Origin: Macrostomum hystrix
Lineage: Eukaryota > Platyhelminthes > Macrostomidae
Direction of reading: 5' to 3'
Assembly: GCA_950097015.1 (NCBI GenBank)
Contig: CATNEN010000001.1
Span: 18,418,501-18,482,500, forward strand
Length of the DNA stretch: 64,000 bases
Part shown: positions 48,471-59,193 of the stretch, one piece after another
Layout: each line of letters opens with the position of its first letter
How positions within the stretch are numbered: position 1 is the stretch's first letter
Position numbers and translations under genes: made by a program
Notes under the pieces: model-generated
The model's database searches: none
What the model was told of the DNA's origin: nothing
What the model saw: only the letters and a program-made list of their open reading frames with translations

Positions 48471-51400
48471 ATGCTTCGAAGGCTTCAGTCGGCCACGTTG
48501 GTTCGCCTGCCGCTGTCTGCTAGTAGATCCCAGCTGTCCGCTGCCGCGGCTGCTACTCCGCCTCCGCCGCCGCCTCCGCCGCCGAAGCAGGAGAAGACAG
48601 TGTTTGGCCCTCTTAAAGATGAGGATCGCATCTTTACGAATCTTTACGGTAGGCACGACTGGCGCCTCAAAGCCGCTATGTCGCGCGGTCATTGGTACAA
48701 AACTAAAGAGATTGTGCTCAAGGGTCGCGAATGGATCACCAACGAGATGAAGCTTAGCGGCATGCGGGGCCGCGGAGGCGCCGGCTTCCCGACCGGACTG
48801 AAATGGTCTTTCATGCACAAGCCGGACGATGGCAGGCCCAGGTATCTAGTGGTGAACGCTGACGAGGGAGAACCCGGCACCTGCAAGGATCGGGAGATTA
48901 TGAGGCACGATCCGCACACCCTGGTTGAAGGCTGCCTCATTGCCGGCTCAGCTATGGGCGCCAGGGCTGCCTATATCTATATTAGAGGAGAATTCTATAG
49001 AGAGGCCTGCACTCTACAGGTTGGTTATTGAGTTCTGCTTCAAATATTGATTGCAATACAGTTCTCAAATCCAAGGTTCCTTAATCCTATTCTTGTCATT
49101 ATCCTAACTTATTTTTTGGCAGTCAATCCAAACTAATCCTACTTCAGTCTTTATTCTACTTAATCCTATTCGACTCTTTGTCATACATTATCATGTTTCC
49201 TGTCTTTATCCTACATTGTCATGTTTCAGTCTTTATCCTACTTTATTGTGTTTCAGTCTTTATCCTACATTATCTGGTTTCAGTCTTTATCCTACATTAT
49301 CTGGTTTCAGTATTTATCCTACATTATTTGGTTTCAGTCTTTATCCTACATTATCTGGTTTCAGTCTTTATCCTACATTATCTGGTTTCAGTATTTATCC
49401 TACTTTACCGTCTTTCAGTCTTTATCCTACATTATCTGGTTTCAGTCTTTATCCTACATTATCTGGTTTCAGTCTTTATCCTACATTATCTGGTTTCAGT
49501 CTTTATCCTACATTATCTGGTTTCAGTCTTTATCCTACATTATCTGGTTTCAGTCTTTATCCTACATTATCTGGTTTCAGTCTTTATCCTACATTATCTG
49601 GTTTCAGTCTTTATCCTACATTATCTGGTTTCAGTCTTTATCCTACATTATCTGGTTTCAGTCTTTATCCTACATTATCTGGTTTCAGTATTTATCCTAC
49701 TTTACCGTCTTTCAGTCTTTATCCTACATTATCTGGTTTCAGTCTTTATCCTACATTATCTGGTTTCAGTATTTATCCTACTTTACCGTCTTTCAGTCTT
49801 TATCCTACATTATCTGGTTTCAGCCTTTATCCTACATTATCTGGTTTCAGTCTTTATCCTACATTATCTGGTTTCAGTCTTTATCCTACATCATCGTTTT
49901 TCAGTCTTTATCCTGCATTATCGTGTTTCAATCTTTTTCCTACATTTTCGTGTTTCAGTCTTTATCCTGCATTTTTATGTTTCAGTCTTTATCCTGCATT
50001 TATAAGTTTCAGACTTTATCCTGCATTTTAATGTTTCAGTCTTTTTCCTGCATTATCGGGTTTTAGTCTTTATCCTACCTTATCCAATTCCAGTCTTTTT
50101 CCTATTGTAGTCTTATTCCACTATTTGGATTTATTTTTTCTCAAATTTTCCTTATTCGTGCACAAAAAATAAAAAACGCTATCCATACTACTGATGAGTT
50201 AAAACTCGCCCTCTTCAGGCCGCCATCAACGAGGCCTACGAAGCTGGATTTCTGGGTCGCAACGCCTGCGGCAGCGGCTACGACTACGACGTCTACGTTC
50301 ACCGCGGCGCCGGTGCCTATATCTGCGGCGAGGAGACTTCGCTCATTGAATCTCTGGAAGGCAAAGCTGGTAAGCCGAGGCTGAAGCCGCCATTCCCGGC
50401 CGATGTCGGCGTGTTCGGCTGTCCGACCACCGTCAACAATGTCGAAACTATCGCCGCCGCGCCCACAATCTGTCGCCGCGGCGGCGCCTGGTTCGCCAGC
50501 TTCGGGCGGGATCGGAATCGCGGCACCAAACTGTTCAACATCTCGGGACACGTCAACAATCCGTGCACCGTCGAAGAGGAGATGTCAATCTCGCTGAAGG
50601 AGCTAGTCGAGAGGCACGCTGGTGGCGTCATTGGCGGCTGGGACAACCTGTTGGCCGTCATTCCCGGGGGCAGCTCAACTCCGCTGATTCCTAAGAAAGT
50701 TTGCGACTCCGTCCTGATGGACTTCGATTCGTTGGTTCAGGCTCAGACCGCTCTGGGTGAGATTGTTGTGCAGTCGCTAAGGTTATACAGTTTTGTATGG
50801 GATCTAGTAGCCTCAGGTAGACTCCAGTAGAGTCCCAGGTAGACTATTTTAGAGTCTCAGGTAGACTCTAGTAGAGTCTCAGGTAGACTCCAGTAGAGTC
50901 TCAGGTAGAGTCTAGTAGAGTCTCAGGTAGAATCCCGTAGAGTCTCGGGTAGAGTCCTGTAGAGTCTCAGGTAGACTCCCCCAGTAGAGTCTCAGGTGGA
51001 CTCCAGTAGAGTCTCAGGTAGACTTCCGTAGAATCTCAGGTAGAGTCTCAGGTAGACTCCAGAAAAGTTTAATGTATTCTCTGGTAGATTGTGATGAACA
51101 ATAGTTTATAATCCTTTAAAATCCCGATCGTCATCATTCCAGGCACCGCCGCCCTAATCGTCATGAACAAGGACGCCGACGTTGTAAAGTGCATTGCTCG
51201 CCTGATGGACTTCTACAAGCACGAGAGCTGCGGCCAGTGCACGCCCTGCCGCGAGGGCACCGGTTGGATGATGCGCCTGACCAACCGGTTTGTGACCGGG
51301 GACGCTCGACCAGAAGAGATCGACCTACTGTGGGAGGTGTCCAAGCAGATTGAGGGCCACACCATCTGTGCCCTTGGCGACGGCGCCGCCTGGCCCGCCC

Positions 51401-51504
51401 AGGGTCTGATCCGGCATTTCCGGCCCGAACTGGAACGAAGAATGGCCGCCTTCGCAGCTACTGGCAAGAATCAGAGTCGCAGCGCTGCCAGCGGCAGTCA
51501 CTGA
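48471..51504 (+). CDS. NDUFV1: NADH:ubiquinone oxidoreductase (complex I) flavoprotein 1, 51-kDa subunit
   Basis: Three exons: 48471-49019, 50219-50756 and 51143-51504. They are GT-AG and in phase, giving 1449 nt (482 aa, against 464 in human). An Arg-rich N-terminus ([14 protein letters not shown]) fits a mitochondrial presequence and is followed by nine Pro (residues 30-38). The FMN/NADH-binding [10 protein letters not shown] lies at 100-109, with [15 protein letters not shown] after it. Exon 2 has [20 protein letters not shown] and [16 protein letters not shown]. The N3 4Fe-4S ligands are all present: C392, C395 and C398 (CGQCTPC) and C438 ([12 protein letters not shown]). They sit at a constant +13 offset from the human precursor. 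The protein accepts electrons from NADH at the matrix tip of complex I. A 3' splice site (tccaattag) ends 21 nt before the ATG. Both introns contain minisatellites. Confidence 0.97.
49245..50110. repeat. 27-bp minisatellite in NDUFV1 intron 1
   Basis: About 31 copies of a 27-bp unit containing tttcagtctttatcctacat followed by tatctgg. In gene sense each unit reads ...tatctggtttcag|tc, resembling a 3' splice site. The unit degenerates at both ends, and its length keeps three plus-strand frames open, which is spurious. The intron is 49020-50218. Confidence 0.95.
50812..51060. repeat. 22-bp minisatellite in NDUFV1 intron 2
   Basis: About 11 copies of tctcaggtagactccagtag plus ag. Each contains tctcag|gtag, a 3'-splice-like sequence abutting GT. 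The intron is 50757-51142. Confidence 0.9.
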
Positions 51505-51607
51505 GCCCTGACATGCCAGTTCTTGTTGATACGCAAGTGTTGGCTTTTGACCATAGATTCTGAAAACTCGCTTCTTTTTCACCTTACCCGTGTGTGTTAA
51601 GAATTGT

Positions 51608-53455
51608 AGCTGCTAGGGTGGAGTAGATTCCATGGTAGCTGCTGGGGTGGAGTAGATTCCATGGTAGCTGCTGGGGTGGAGTAGATTCCATGGTAGCTGC
51701 TGGGGTGGAGTAGATTCTATGGTAGCTGCTGGGTGGAGTAGATTCCATGGTAGCTGCTGGGGTGGAGTAGATTCTATGGTAGCTGCTGGGGTGGAGTAGA
51801 TTCCATGGTAGCTGCTGGGGTGGAGTAGATTCTATGGTAGCTGCTATGGTGGAGTAGATTCTATGGTAGCTGCTAGGGTGGAGTAGACTCCATGGTAGCT
51901 GCTAGGGTGGAGTAGACTCCATGGTAGCTGCTGGGGTGGAGTAGATTCCATGGTAGCTGCTGGGGTGGAGTAGATTCTATGGTAGCTGCTATGGTGGAGT
52001 AGATTCTATGGTAGCTGCTATGGTGGAGTAGATTCTATGGTAGCTGCTATGGTGGAGTAGATTCTATGGTAGCTGCTAGGGTGGAGTAGACTCCATGGTA
52101 GCTGCTAGGGTGGAGTAGACTCCATGGTAGCTGCTGGGGTGGAGTAGATTCCATGGTAGCTGCTGGGGTGGAGTAGATTCTATGGTAGCTGCTATGGTGG
52201 AGTAGATTCTATGGTAGCTGCTGGGGTGGAGTAGATTCCATGGTAGCTGCTGGGGTGGAGTAGATTCTATGGTAGCTGCTATGGTGGAGTAGATTCTATG
52301 GTAGCTGCTAGGGTGGAGTAGACTCCATGGTAGCTGCTAGGGTGGAGTAGATTCCATGGTAGCTGCTGGGGTGGAGTAGATTCCATGGTAGCTGCTAGGG
52401 TGGCGTAAATTATATGGTAGCTGCTAATGTGGAGTAGAATCTATGGAAGCTACTTAGGTGGCGTAGATTCTATGGTAGCTGCTAGCGTGGAGTAGATTCT
52501 ATGGTAGCTGCTAACGTGGAGTAGATTCTATAGTAGCTGCTAGTGTGGAGTAGATTCTATGGTAGCTGCTAACGTGGAGTAGATTCTATAGTAGCTGCTA
52601 GCGTGGAGTAGATTCTATGGTAGCTGCTAGGGTGGAGTAGATTCCATGGTAGCTGCTAGTGTGGAGTAGATTCGATGGTAGCTGCTAGTGTGGAGTAGAT
52701 TCTATGGTAGCTGCTAGGGTGGAGTAGATTCTATAGTAGCTGCTAGTGTGGAGTAGATTCTATGGTAGCTGCTAGCGTGGAGTAGATTCCATGGTAGCTG
52801 CTAGGGTGGAGTAGATTCTATGGTAGCTGCTAACGTGGAGTAGATTCCATGGTAGCTGCTAGTGTGGAGTAGATTCGATGGTAGCTGCTAGTGTGGAGTA
52901 GATTCTATGGTAGCTGCTAGGGTGGAGTAGATTCTATAGTAGCTGCTAGTGTGGAGTAGATTCTATGGTAGCTGCTAGCGTGGAGTAGATTCCATGGTAG
53001 CTGCTAGGGTGGAGTAGATTCTATGGTAGCTGCTAGTGTGGAGTAGATTCCATGGTAGCTGCTAGGGTGGAGTAGATTCTATGGTAGCTGCTAACGTGGA
53101 GTAGATTCTATAGTAGCTGCTAGTGTGGAGTAGATTCTATGGTAGCTGCTAGCGTGGAGTAGATTCGATGGTAGCTGCTAGTGTGGAGTAGATTCCATGG
53201 TAGCTGCTGGTGTGGAGTAGATTCCATGGTAGCTGCTGGTGTGGAGTAGATTCCATGGTAGCTGCTGGTGTGGAGTAGATTCCATGGTAGCTGCTGGTGT
53301 GGAGTAAATTCGATGGTAGCTGCTAGTGTGGAGTAGATTCGACTGTAGCTGCTGGTGTGGAGTAGATTCGATGGTAGCTGCTAGTGTGGAGTAGATTCGA
53401 TGGTAGCTGCTAGTGTGGAGTAGATTCGATGGTAGCTGCTGGTGTGGAGTAGATT
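51608..53455. repeat. 29-bp minisatellite downstream of NDUFV1
   Basis: About 63 copies of a 29-bp unit containing gtagctgctggggtggagta. Variants (aggg, atgg, agtg, aacg, ggtg) are arranged in duplicated blocks; for example, the run near 52620-52800 recurs near 52840-53020. It starts about 100 bp after the NDUFV1 stop. Confidence 0.95.
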
Positions 53456-53994
53456 CAGTAAACTCATAAATCTATTTATTAATTCGTTCATCTTGCTTTA
53501 GTTAGTATTTTGGCTTAAATATTGGTTTAAAGGTCATTTCTGCAGTACTCTTATTATACAATTATTTAAGATTAAAAAAAACAAATATAATTGTGAAACC
53601 TGTATAAAGTTAAGAAACAAGGCTAGATAACTCTGTTAATTTACGATTTTTTCCCTTTTTGTTTATTTTATTACGAATCTTAAAGTGATCTTTATGAATA
53701 ACACGTGAGTCATCTGGTTAAACAGCATATTTGCAGTGAGTTAAAATAATGCAAATAAACTTGTTCTGTTGAACTATCTATATAATAAAGAAGATAAAAT
53801 ATACAACTTCTATACATAGTATTTGTATGAATATCGCATGCAAAAGTTTTTTTCAATTCGTTCATTTTTTATTAAATAGTAATTATATATATATATATAT
53901 CATAGTTATTATCTTTAAATAATCACAATGTATTGATACCTTTGATGAGGTGAAAAAAATGAGGTGTATTTCGATTCACCGAATTCCAGCAAAC
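53456..53994. other. AT-rich spacer
   Basis: No gene seen. A short (at)n run lies at 53886-53901. Confidence 0.5.
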
Positions 53995-54360
53995 CCACCT
54001 AATCCTGATTCACCATTTACCTAATCCTGATTCACCATTCACCTAATCCTGATTCACCATTCACCTAATCCTGATTCACCATTCACCTAATCCTGATTCA
54101 CCATTCACCTAATCCTGATTCACCATTCACCTAATCCTGATTCACCATTTACCTAATCCTGATTCACCATTCACCTAATCCTGATTCACCATTCACCTAA
54201 TCCTGATTCACCATTCACCTAATCCTGATTCACCATTCACCTAATCCTGATTCACCATTCACCTATTTCTGATTCACCATTCACCTAATCCTGATTCACT
54301 ATTCACCTAATCCTGATTCACCATTCACCTAGTCACGATTCACCATTCACCTAGTCACTA
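53995..54360. repeat. 22-bp minisatellite upstream of the sulfotransferase-like cluster
   Basis: About 16 copies of cctgattcaccattcaccta plus at, degenerating after 54340 into ctaaatcccgattaac-type variants. The plus strand is almost free of AG. Confidence 0.93.
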
Positions 54361-54459
54361 TTCACCAAATCCCGATTAACCCAAATCAATATTCACAAAA
54401 TTCTGATTCACTAAATCCCGAATAACCTCATCCCTATTCACTAAACCCTGACTTGGTTT

Positions 54460-54590
54460 GTGGTGAGTGGCAAAGCTGTTTCGTGTTTGACTCACGCGCA
54501 AAGGTCCCTGAGACGAATCCGCGGTGAGGCCACATTAATTGTGGGGACGATGCTAAAAGTCAGGGCAGATGTGTCCAGCTGAATAAGCAG
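54460..54590 (+). repeat. SINE family 1, diverged plus-strand copy
   Basis: The tRNA-like head (gagtggcaaagctgtt, then aaggtccctgagacgaatcc) is followed by gcggtgaggccacatt and gtcagggcagatgt. These are the reverse complements of blocks in the other copies. Confidence 0.65.
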
Positions 54591-54685
54591 TAGCTGCAGA
54601 TTATCTGTTGTCATGTGAAACAAGAAAATTAATGCATTCACACATCTTAATTAAAAAAAAATTGCAGAATCTCTTTTTCCTAACA

Positions 54686-55441
54686 ATGTCCGCCGCTTCA
54701 ACTGGTCCGTTGGTGATTGGCGCCGGCCTCATGCGAACTGGCACCAATTCGCAGATGAAAGCTCTGGAAATTCTGCTTGGCGGTCGCTGCTATCACATGG
54801 ACATTGTGATGGAAGAGAAACTGCACCATCTGAACTTATGGTACATGGCTGCCACCAGAGGCCTAACTAAAGAGTTGGCTGACCAAATCTTTGATGGTTT
54901 CAACGCGTGTACAGATTTCCCAGCTGCTCATTTCTACAAAGAGTTGATGGAGATTTATCCGGATGCTAGATTTGTGCTTAGTCTGCGAGACTCCAAGGCT
55001 TGGGTGAGGAGTGTCCGAGCAACCATTCTACAATCCAAGCTCACCGTCGAGTACATGCTGTGGCCGGTGAGATGGCTGTTGGGAATATCCTATTATCTGC
55101 CGCTGAGCGACGCTGTCTTAGGGACTCGACTTGGTCTCAACTTCGACATGTCAGACGAAGAGCTCACTCGAGTGTTTGAGCATCACAATGAAGCTGTGAT
55201 GCAGACTATTCCTAAAGAGCGCCTGCTTGTTTATCGTGTCACTGATGGTTGGGAACCGCTGTGCGAATTTCTCAACTTACCTGTACCGCGAGAACCATTT
55301 CCTCATCTAAACGACACTAAACGTTTCTTAGAAACCATTGTTGGTCTGAGAGTTGCCGGGCCATTGCTCAATGTGGCTGTATGTTCTGCCGCTTTTGCGT
55401 TTGTTTGGTTCGGTGTGAAGTGCTGCGTATCTCGTCTCTAG
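54686..55441 (+). CDS. Sulfotransferase-like P-loop protein with C-terminal membrane helix (paralogue 1)
   Basis: Intron-less, 251 aa. The N-terminal P-loop/5'-phosphosulfate-like motif is VIGAGLMRTGTNSQMKALEI, followed by GGRCYHM. The 3'-phosphate-binding-like segment is PDARFVLSLRDSKAWVRSVR, in which the DPKRW seen in the paralogues is changed to DSKAW. A DGWEPLC motif follows, then a hydrophobic C-terminal helix (about 25 residues) ending in a basic tail. This is the pattern of the Sulfotransfer_4 family, animal and fungal proteins whose substrates are mostly unknown. An acceptor-like attgcag ends 18 nt before the ATG. In-frame codons upstream have another ATG (54632), but it lies before the acceptor, so 54686 is preferred. 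Confidence 0.8.
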   Translation: MSAASTGPLVIGAGLMRTGTNSQMKALEILLGGRCYHMDIVMEEKLHHLNLWYMAATRGLTKELADQIFDGFNACTDFPAAHFYKELMEIYPDARFVLSLRDSKAWVRSVRATILQSKLTVEYMLWPVRWLLGISYYLPLSDAVLGTRLGLNFDMSDEELTRVFEHHNEAVMQTIPKERLLVYRVTDGWEPLCEFLNLPVPREPFPHLNDTKRFLETIVGLRVAGPLLNVAVCSAAFAFVWFGVKCCVSRL

Positions 55442-55762
55442 GAGGCTTACAATTCGCAACTTTTTAGTAGGCCGTCTTGTTTAATTTCCGTTCCAGTATT
55501 GATTGCTTATATTTTTTGTTAATTAAATTGCGCAATATATTTCTTTTTTTACAAATCTTAAGAGCTTGACTTACTTGACTGGGCTTCAAGTGGCATCGTC
55601 AGGATGCAGCGGGGAGGCCTTAACGGCAGAGCAGTTCTGCTCCGGAGAGTCCAGGTGTTGGGGAGTGGTGCTCTCCCGGTAGCCTTTCGGTTAGCGTACA
55701 AGTTGACAGTTTCTTGAGCTTGAGTCGGTACTTAGGCGGGTTTGTTTTGTGTTTTAATATCT

Positions 55763-55851
55763 GGACGATGCCAATGTTTTGTGATTCTGGAAGTTGTTTC
55801 ATCGGATAGAGCAGAAAATTTTAGCCACGTGTTCTGCATTTTCATGGCGAT
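55763..55851. repeat. Dispersed repeat, copy 2
   Basis: Matches 15893-15979 (gacgatgccaatgttttgtg, ctggaagttgttt, atcggatagag, attttcatggcgat). It lies between paralogues 1 and 2. Confidence 0.6.
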
Positions 55852-55923
55852 GTTGTCAATTGTAATTATGTTTCTCGCATAATATATTTCAGGTCAGAAT
55901 AATTTAAGGATTGAACAGAAAAA

Positions 55924-56706
55924 ATGCCTGCTGGTAAGGTGGATCGAATCCACAGCTACTCGTCTGGTCCGTTAGTGATTGGTGCTGGTCTGATGAGAAC
56001 TGGCACCAATTCGCAGATGAAGGCTCTGGAAATTCTGCTTGGCGGTCGCTGCTACCACATGGAGTACATCTTGCGATATAATAGGGCCCATTTGAAACTG
56101 TGGTACACAGCGGCTAGTGCAGGCTTGACTAAAGATATGGCGGATGAAATTCTGAACGGATTTCTAGCTGTCACAGATTTCCCTACAGCGTTTTTCTATC
56201 GCGAATTGATGCAAATTTATCCCGACGCCAAGTTTGTGCTGAGCGTTCGTGATCCGAAACGATGGGCTCTGAGTGTGAAGTCGACAATAGCCCAGATATC
56301 TGTTGCTGTCAATAGTATGCTTCCGCTCTCCAGGTGGCTATGGGGCCTGTCCTACTATGAGCCGTTGCACGACATCATCTTTCAGTCAAGATTCGGCTTC
56401 AGCTATGACATGACCGACGATGAGATGATCAAGGCTTTCAATGGTCACGTAGAATCCGTGACCAGAGCCATTCCTAAGGATCGCCTGCTGGTGTTCCAAG
56501 TTAGCGACGGTTGGGGGCCGTTGTGCAAATTTCTTGACCTACCAGTGCCCGATGTGCCATTTCCCAATGTGAACGACAGTGTTCAATTTCAACAGTTCAT
56601 ACGTTTCATGAAAATGGCCAGTGTAACTACTAACCTGGCTGTCTGCTCGGCTGCGGGAGCTGTTCTGTGGTTCGGCTTCAAGTTTGTCTTGAGTAGATTT
56701 TTTTAG
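55924..56706 (+). CDS. Sulfotransferase-like P-loop protein (paralogue 2)
   Basis: Intron-less, 260 aa, in the same orientation as its neighbours. It has VIGAGLMRTGTNSQMKALEI, GGRCYHM, PDAKFVLSVRDPKRWALSVK, a DGWGPLC motif (Gly instead of the usual Glu/Asp) and a C-terminal hydrophobic helix (NLAVCSAAGAVLWFGFKFVL). An acceptor (atatatttcag) ends 31 nt before the ATG. A polyadenylation signal AATAAA lies at 56770-56775, 64 nt after the stop. It is closest in sequence to the other cluster members, so it arose by tandem duplication. Substrate unknown. Confidence 0.8.
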   Translation: MPAGKVDRIHSYSSGPLVIGAGLMRTGTNSQMKALEILLGGRCYHMEYILRYNRAHLKLWYTAASAGLTKDMADEILNGFLAVTDFPTAFFYRELMQIYPDAKFVLSVRDPKRWALSVKSTIAQISVAVNSMLPLSRWLWGLSYYEPLHDIIFQSRFGFSYDMTDDEMIKAFNGHVESVTRAIPKDRLLVFQVSDGWGPLCKFLDLPVPDVPFPNVNDSVQFQQFIRFMKMASVTTNLAVCSAAGAVLWFGFKFVLSRFF

Positions 56707-56769
56707 AAAATTGGTTTCCTGGAACAAAACATTCGGTTTTTTACTGCCCTATCTTCAATGTCCGATAGA

Positions 56770-56775
56770 AATAAA
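56770..56775 (+). promoter_or_regulatory. Polyadenylation signal of paralogue 2
   Basis: AATAAA, 64 nt after the stop codon. Confidence 0.5.
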
Positions 56776-57129
56776 AAACACACTATACTCGTAGCCTTCT
56801 TAGTGTTTTAATGTCAAACTTTTGTTAACAATTATTTGTTATAACTCATTCTCTGAACAAGTTTTTTGTGTGCTTTTTATGACATTTTCTACATGTCTTT
56901 TTCTACACCAATTCTATATTATCAGATTTTTATTGTATTAAATACGAGCACATTTTTGTTTCTTTGACAGCGTGCAAGAGCTTGTAGTTTTTACTAAAAA
57001 AATAAAATTGCAGCACTCGCTTTTTTATCTTTTAAAGTAATGACATTTTTACACCTGTAAGTTGAAAATAATAAGTAATTTCAGATTAGGCTACATTATG
57101 TTAGATAATTATAATAATATTATTATTGA

Positions 57130-57455
57130 TTACAGGAGGGCAGCGGGCAATGGCACATCATTTGCGGACACTAGACCCGCAGCCAGCGAGGAGGCAATTC
57201 TGCCCATTTCGCTTGACTCCTGAGCACACACGCTCACGCAGGTGTGTACATCTGCCCTGACTTTCTCATCGTCATGCAGTGTACACTCTCACTGTGCCTT
57301 CAAGGTTGGCCCTCAAGGGGGTAAATTGCACGGCAAGCCCGCAAGCCTTCTCTCCGCGGCTGCGCCCCAATCGAATGTGGCCTCGCCGCGGAATCGAGCT
57401 CAGGGACCTTGGTGCGAGAGGCAAACGCGTTAACCGCTCTGCCACCGACCCCCTT
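57130..57455 (-). repeat. tRNA-derived SINE (family 1), best-preserved copy
   Basis: On the minus strand the element starts with a perfect A box (tggcagagcgg) and a B-box-like gagctcgattcc at tRNA spacing. It continues with the gcggcgaggccacatt and cgcagccgcggagagaagg blocks and ends near cctcctgtaatc at 57130. Length about 325 bp. It lies between paralogues 2 and 3. Confidence 0.8.
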
Positions 57456-57674
57456 TATATTAGTTATACTGTTAAGTTTCCCACTTAGACCAATAGGGAT
57501 TCGCCATTGAGTTTATACAGAGCAATGTGAGTTGTCTTTGTCACCAGAATCGCTGAATATCTCGACGATGATCTAAGAGGTTCTTAGATCCTATGTTAGC
57601 TAAGAGGTTCATTGTACTTCAGACAATCAAAAACGAACCGCTTTCGTGTAAAAAAACAGTCTTTTAACTTCTTC

Positions 57675-57823
57675 AAAATCTTCCACCTGACATCATTCCA
57701 AATTGCAGTGGAGGAGGGAAGGCAGATCTTCCACCTGACATCATTCCAAATTGCAGTGGAGGAGGGAAGGCAGATCTTCCACCTGACATCATTCCAAATT
57801 GCAGTGGAGGAGGGAAGGCAGTT
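57675..57823 (+). repeat. Three-copy 48-bp tandem repeat carrying a 3' splice site
   Basis: The segment cttccacctgacatcattcc...aaattgcagtggaggaggg is repeated three times head to tail. It directly precedes paralogue 3. Each copy contains the putative acceptor attccaaattgcag, and the last copy is the one expected to be used (AG at 57803-57804). Confidence 0.9.
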
Positions 57824-57836
57824 TGTTGCCAGCAGC

Positions 57837-58634
57837 ATGCTATCTAACAACGGGAATGAGCAGCAGCTGGTTGATCTGGAGAACAAACCAAAGAGTCGCG
57901 GTCCCAGGGTGATCAGCACTGGCCTGATGCGAACTGGCACTAATGCACAGATGCTGGCTCTGGAGAAGCTGCTCGGCGGTCGCTGCTACCATATGCAAGT
58001 GATCATGTCCGAGAAGAAGGACCATATGAAGCTCTGGTACAAAGCCGCCACAATGGGTCTGACTAGAGAACTAGCCGACCAAATATTCGACGGTTTCAGT
58101 TCGGCTGCGGACTTTCCAACAGCAATGTTCTACCCGGAGTTGGTTGAGCTTTATCCCGATGCCAAATTCGTGCTCAGCGTGCGAGATCCAAAGCGTTGGG
58201 CGACTAGCATGCAGCTCACAGTGGGCAAGGTGTACAGGGCTGTTGGTCGCATGTTGCCGCCCTGTCGCTGGCTGTGGGGCCTGACCTATTTTAAACGGCT
58301 TCACGACGCCATCTTTCAGTCCAGATTGCCGCTGAATTTCGACATGTCCGAAGAAGAACTTGTCGCAGTGTTTGAGCGTCACAGCGAGGCTGTAATAAGG
58401 ACTATTCCCGCGGACAAGCTGTTGCTGTATCGTGTCACAGACGGTTGGGAGCCATTGTGCAAGCACCTGGATCTGCCAGTGCCTGATAAACCGTTTCCGC
58501 ATGTTCAAGACAGCAAAGAGTTTGAATTCTTTGCCAATTTTATTAGCATAGCGGCTGTGGTCACTAATGTGACTCTCTGCTCCATTGCGGGAGCTGTAGT
58601 CCTTGTCATTGTTGGTTTATTTTGGCTGCGTTGA
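57837..58634 (+). CDS. Sulfotransferase-like P-loop protein (paralogue 3)
   Basis: Intron-less, 265 aa. The N-terminus is longer than in the paralogues (MLSNNGNEQQLVDLENKPKS). The P-loop region is the most divergent: VISTGLMRTGTNAQMLALEK. GGRCYHM, PDAKFVLSVRDPKRWATSMQ and DGWEPLC are kept, with a C-terminal hydrophobic helix (SIAGAVVLVIVGLFWLR). The frame is open upstream through the 48-bp repeats, but no ATG occurs in the repeats, so 57837 is the best start, 32 nt after the acceptor in the last repeat copy. Function of the family is unknown. Confidence 0.8.
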   Translation: MLSNNGNEQQLVDLENKPKSRGPRVISTGLMRTGTNAQMLALEKLLGGRCYHMQVIMSEKKDHMKLWYKAATMGLTRELADQIFDGFSSAADFPTAMFYPELVELYPDAKFVLSVRDPKRWATSMQLTVGKVYRAVGRMLPPCRWLWGLTYFKRLHDAIFQSRLPLNFDMSEEELVAVFERHSEAVIRTIPADKLLLYRVTDGWEPLCKHLDLPVPDKPFPHVQDSKEFEFFANFISIAAVVTNVTLCSIAGAVVLVIVGLFWLR

Positions 58635-59161
58635 AACTTAAACTGATGCGACTGTTGACGTTCACATAGTACATGAGCAACTGGAAAGTGAACTCATGCT
58701 TAGCTAGTTTTCCAGTGATACCTCAGTTTTTTCTTTTTTTATTAGACATTTTAATTTCTTTACAATGTTCGCTGAACGGATACTCATTCCTTTCGCTTTA
58801 TCTTTTGCATTTTCTTTCGCTAAAGTATATTTTACATGTTAGTCACCTAAGCAATTTATTTTTGCAGTATTTACCATATACTGCAAACAAAAACTTGTGC
58901 TTTTCTTACTTTTTAAAAGTACAACTTTATTTTTTTCCAACTTAGAATTTTTTTCAGTTTTTTTTTCGACGAATTTTGCGCTTCTATGTTCTTTGATTCA
59001 TTGTTCTATGTTCATTGATGCTCATTGATGCTCATGTAGTAAATGATAAATGATTTTTGATACCAATGCTTTGTTTTTCGCCAACCAAAAAATTTGGTTA
59101 ATTGGGTGGACCTGCAGCCAGCGAGGAGGCAATTCTGCCCATTCAGGTGACTCCTGAGCAG

Positions 59162-59193
<32 letters not shown>

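Noticed and set aside
49178-50066. Three overlapping hydrophobic plus-strand open frames of 271-281 aa
   Set aside because: All three are readings of the 27-bp NDUFV1 intron 1 array, with no composition or motif of a real membrane protein.
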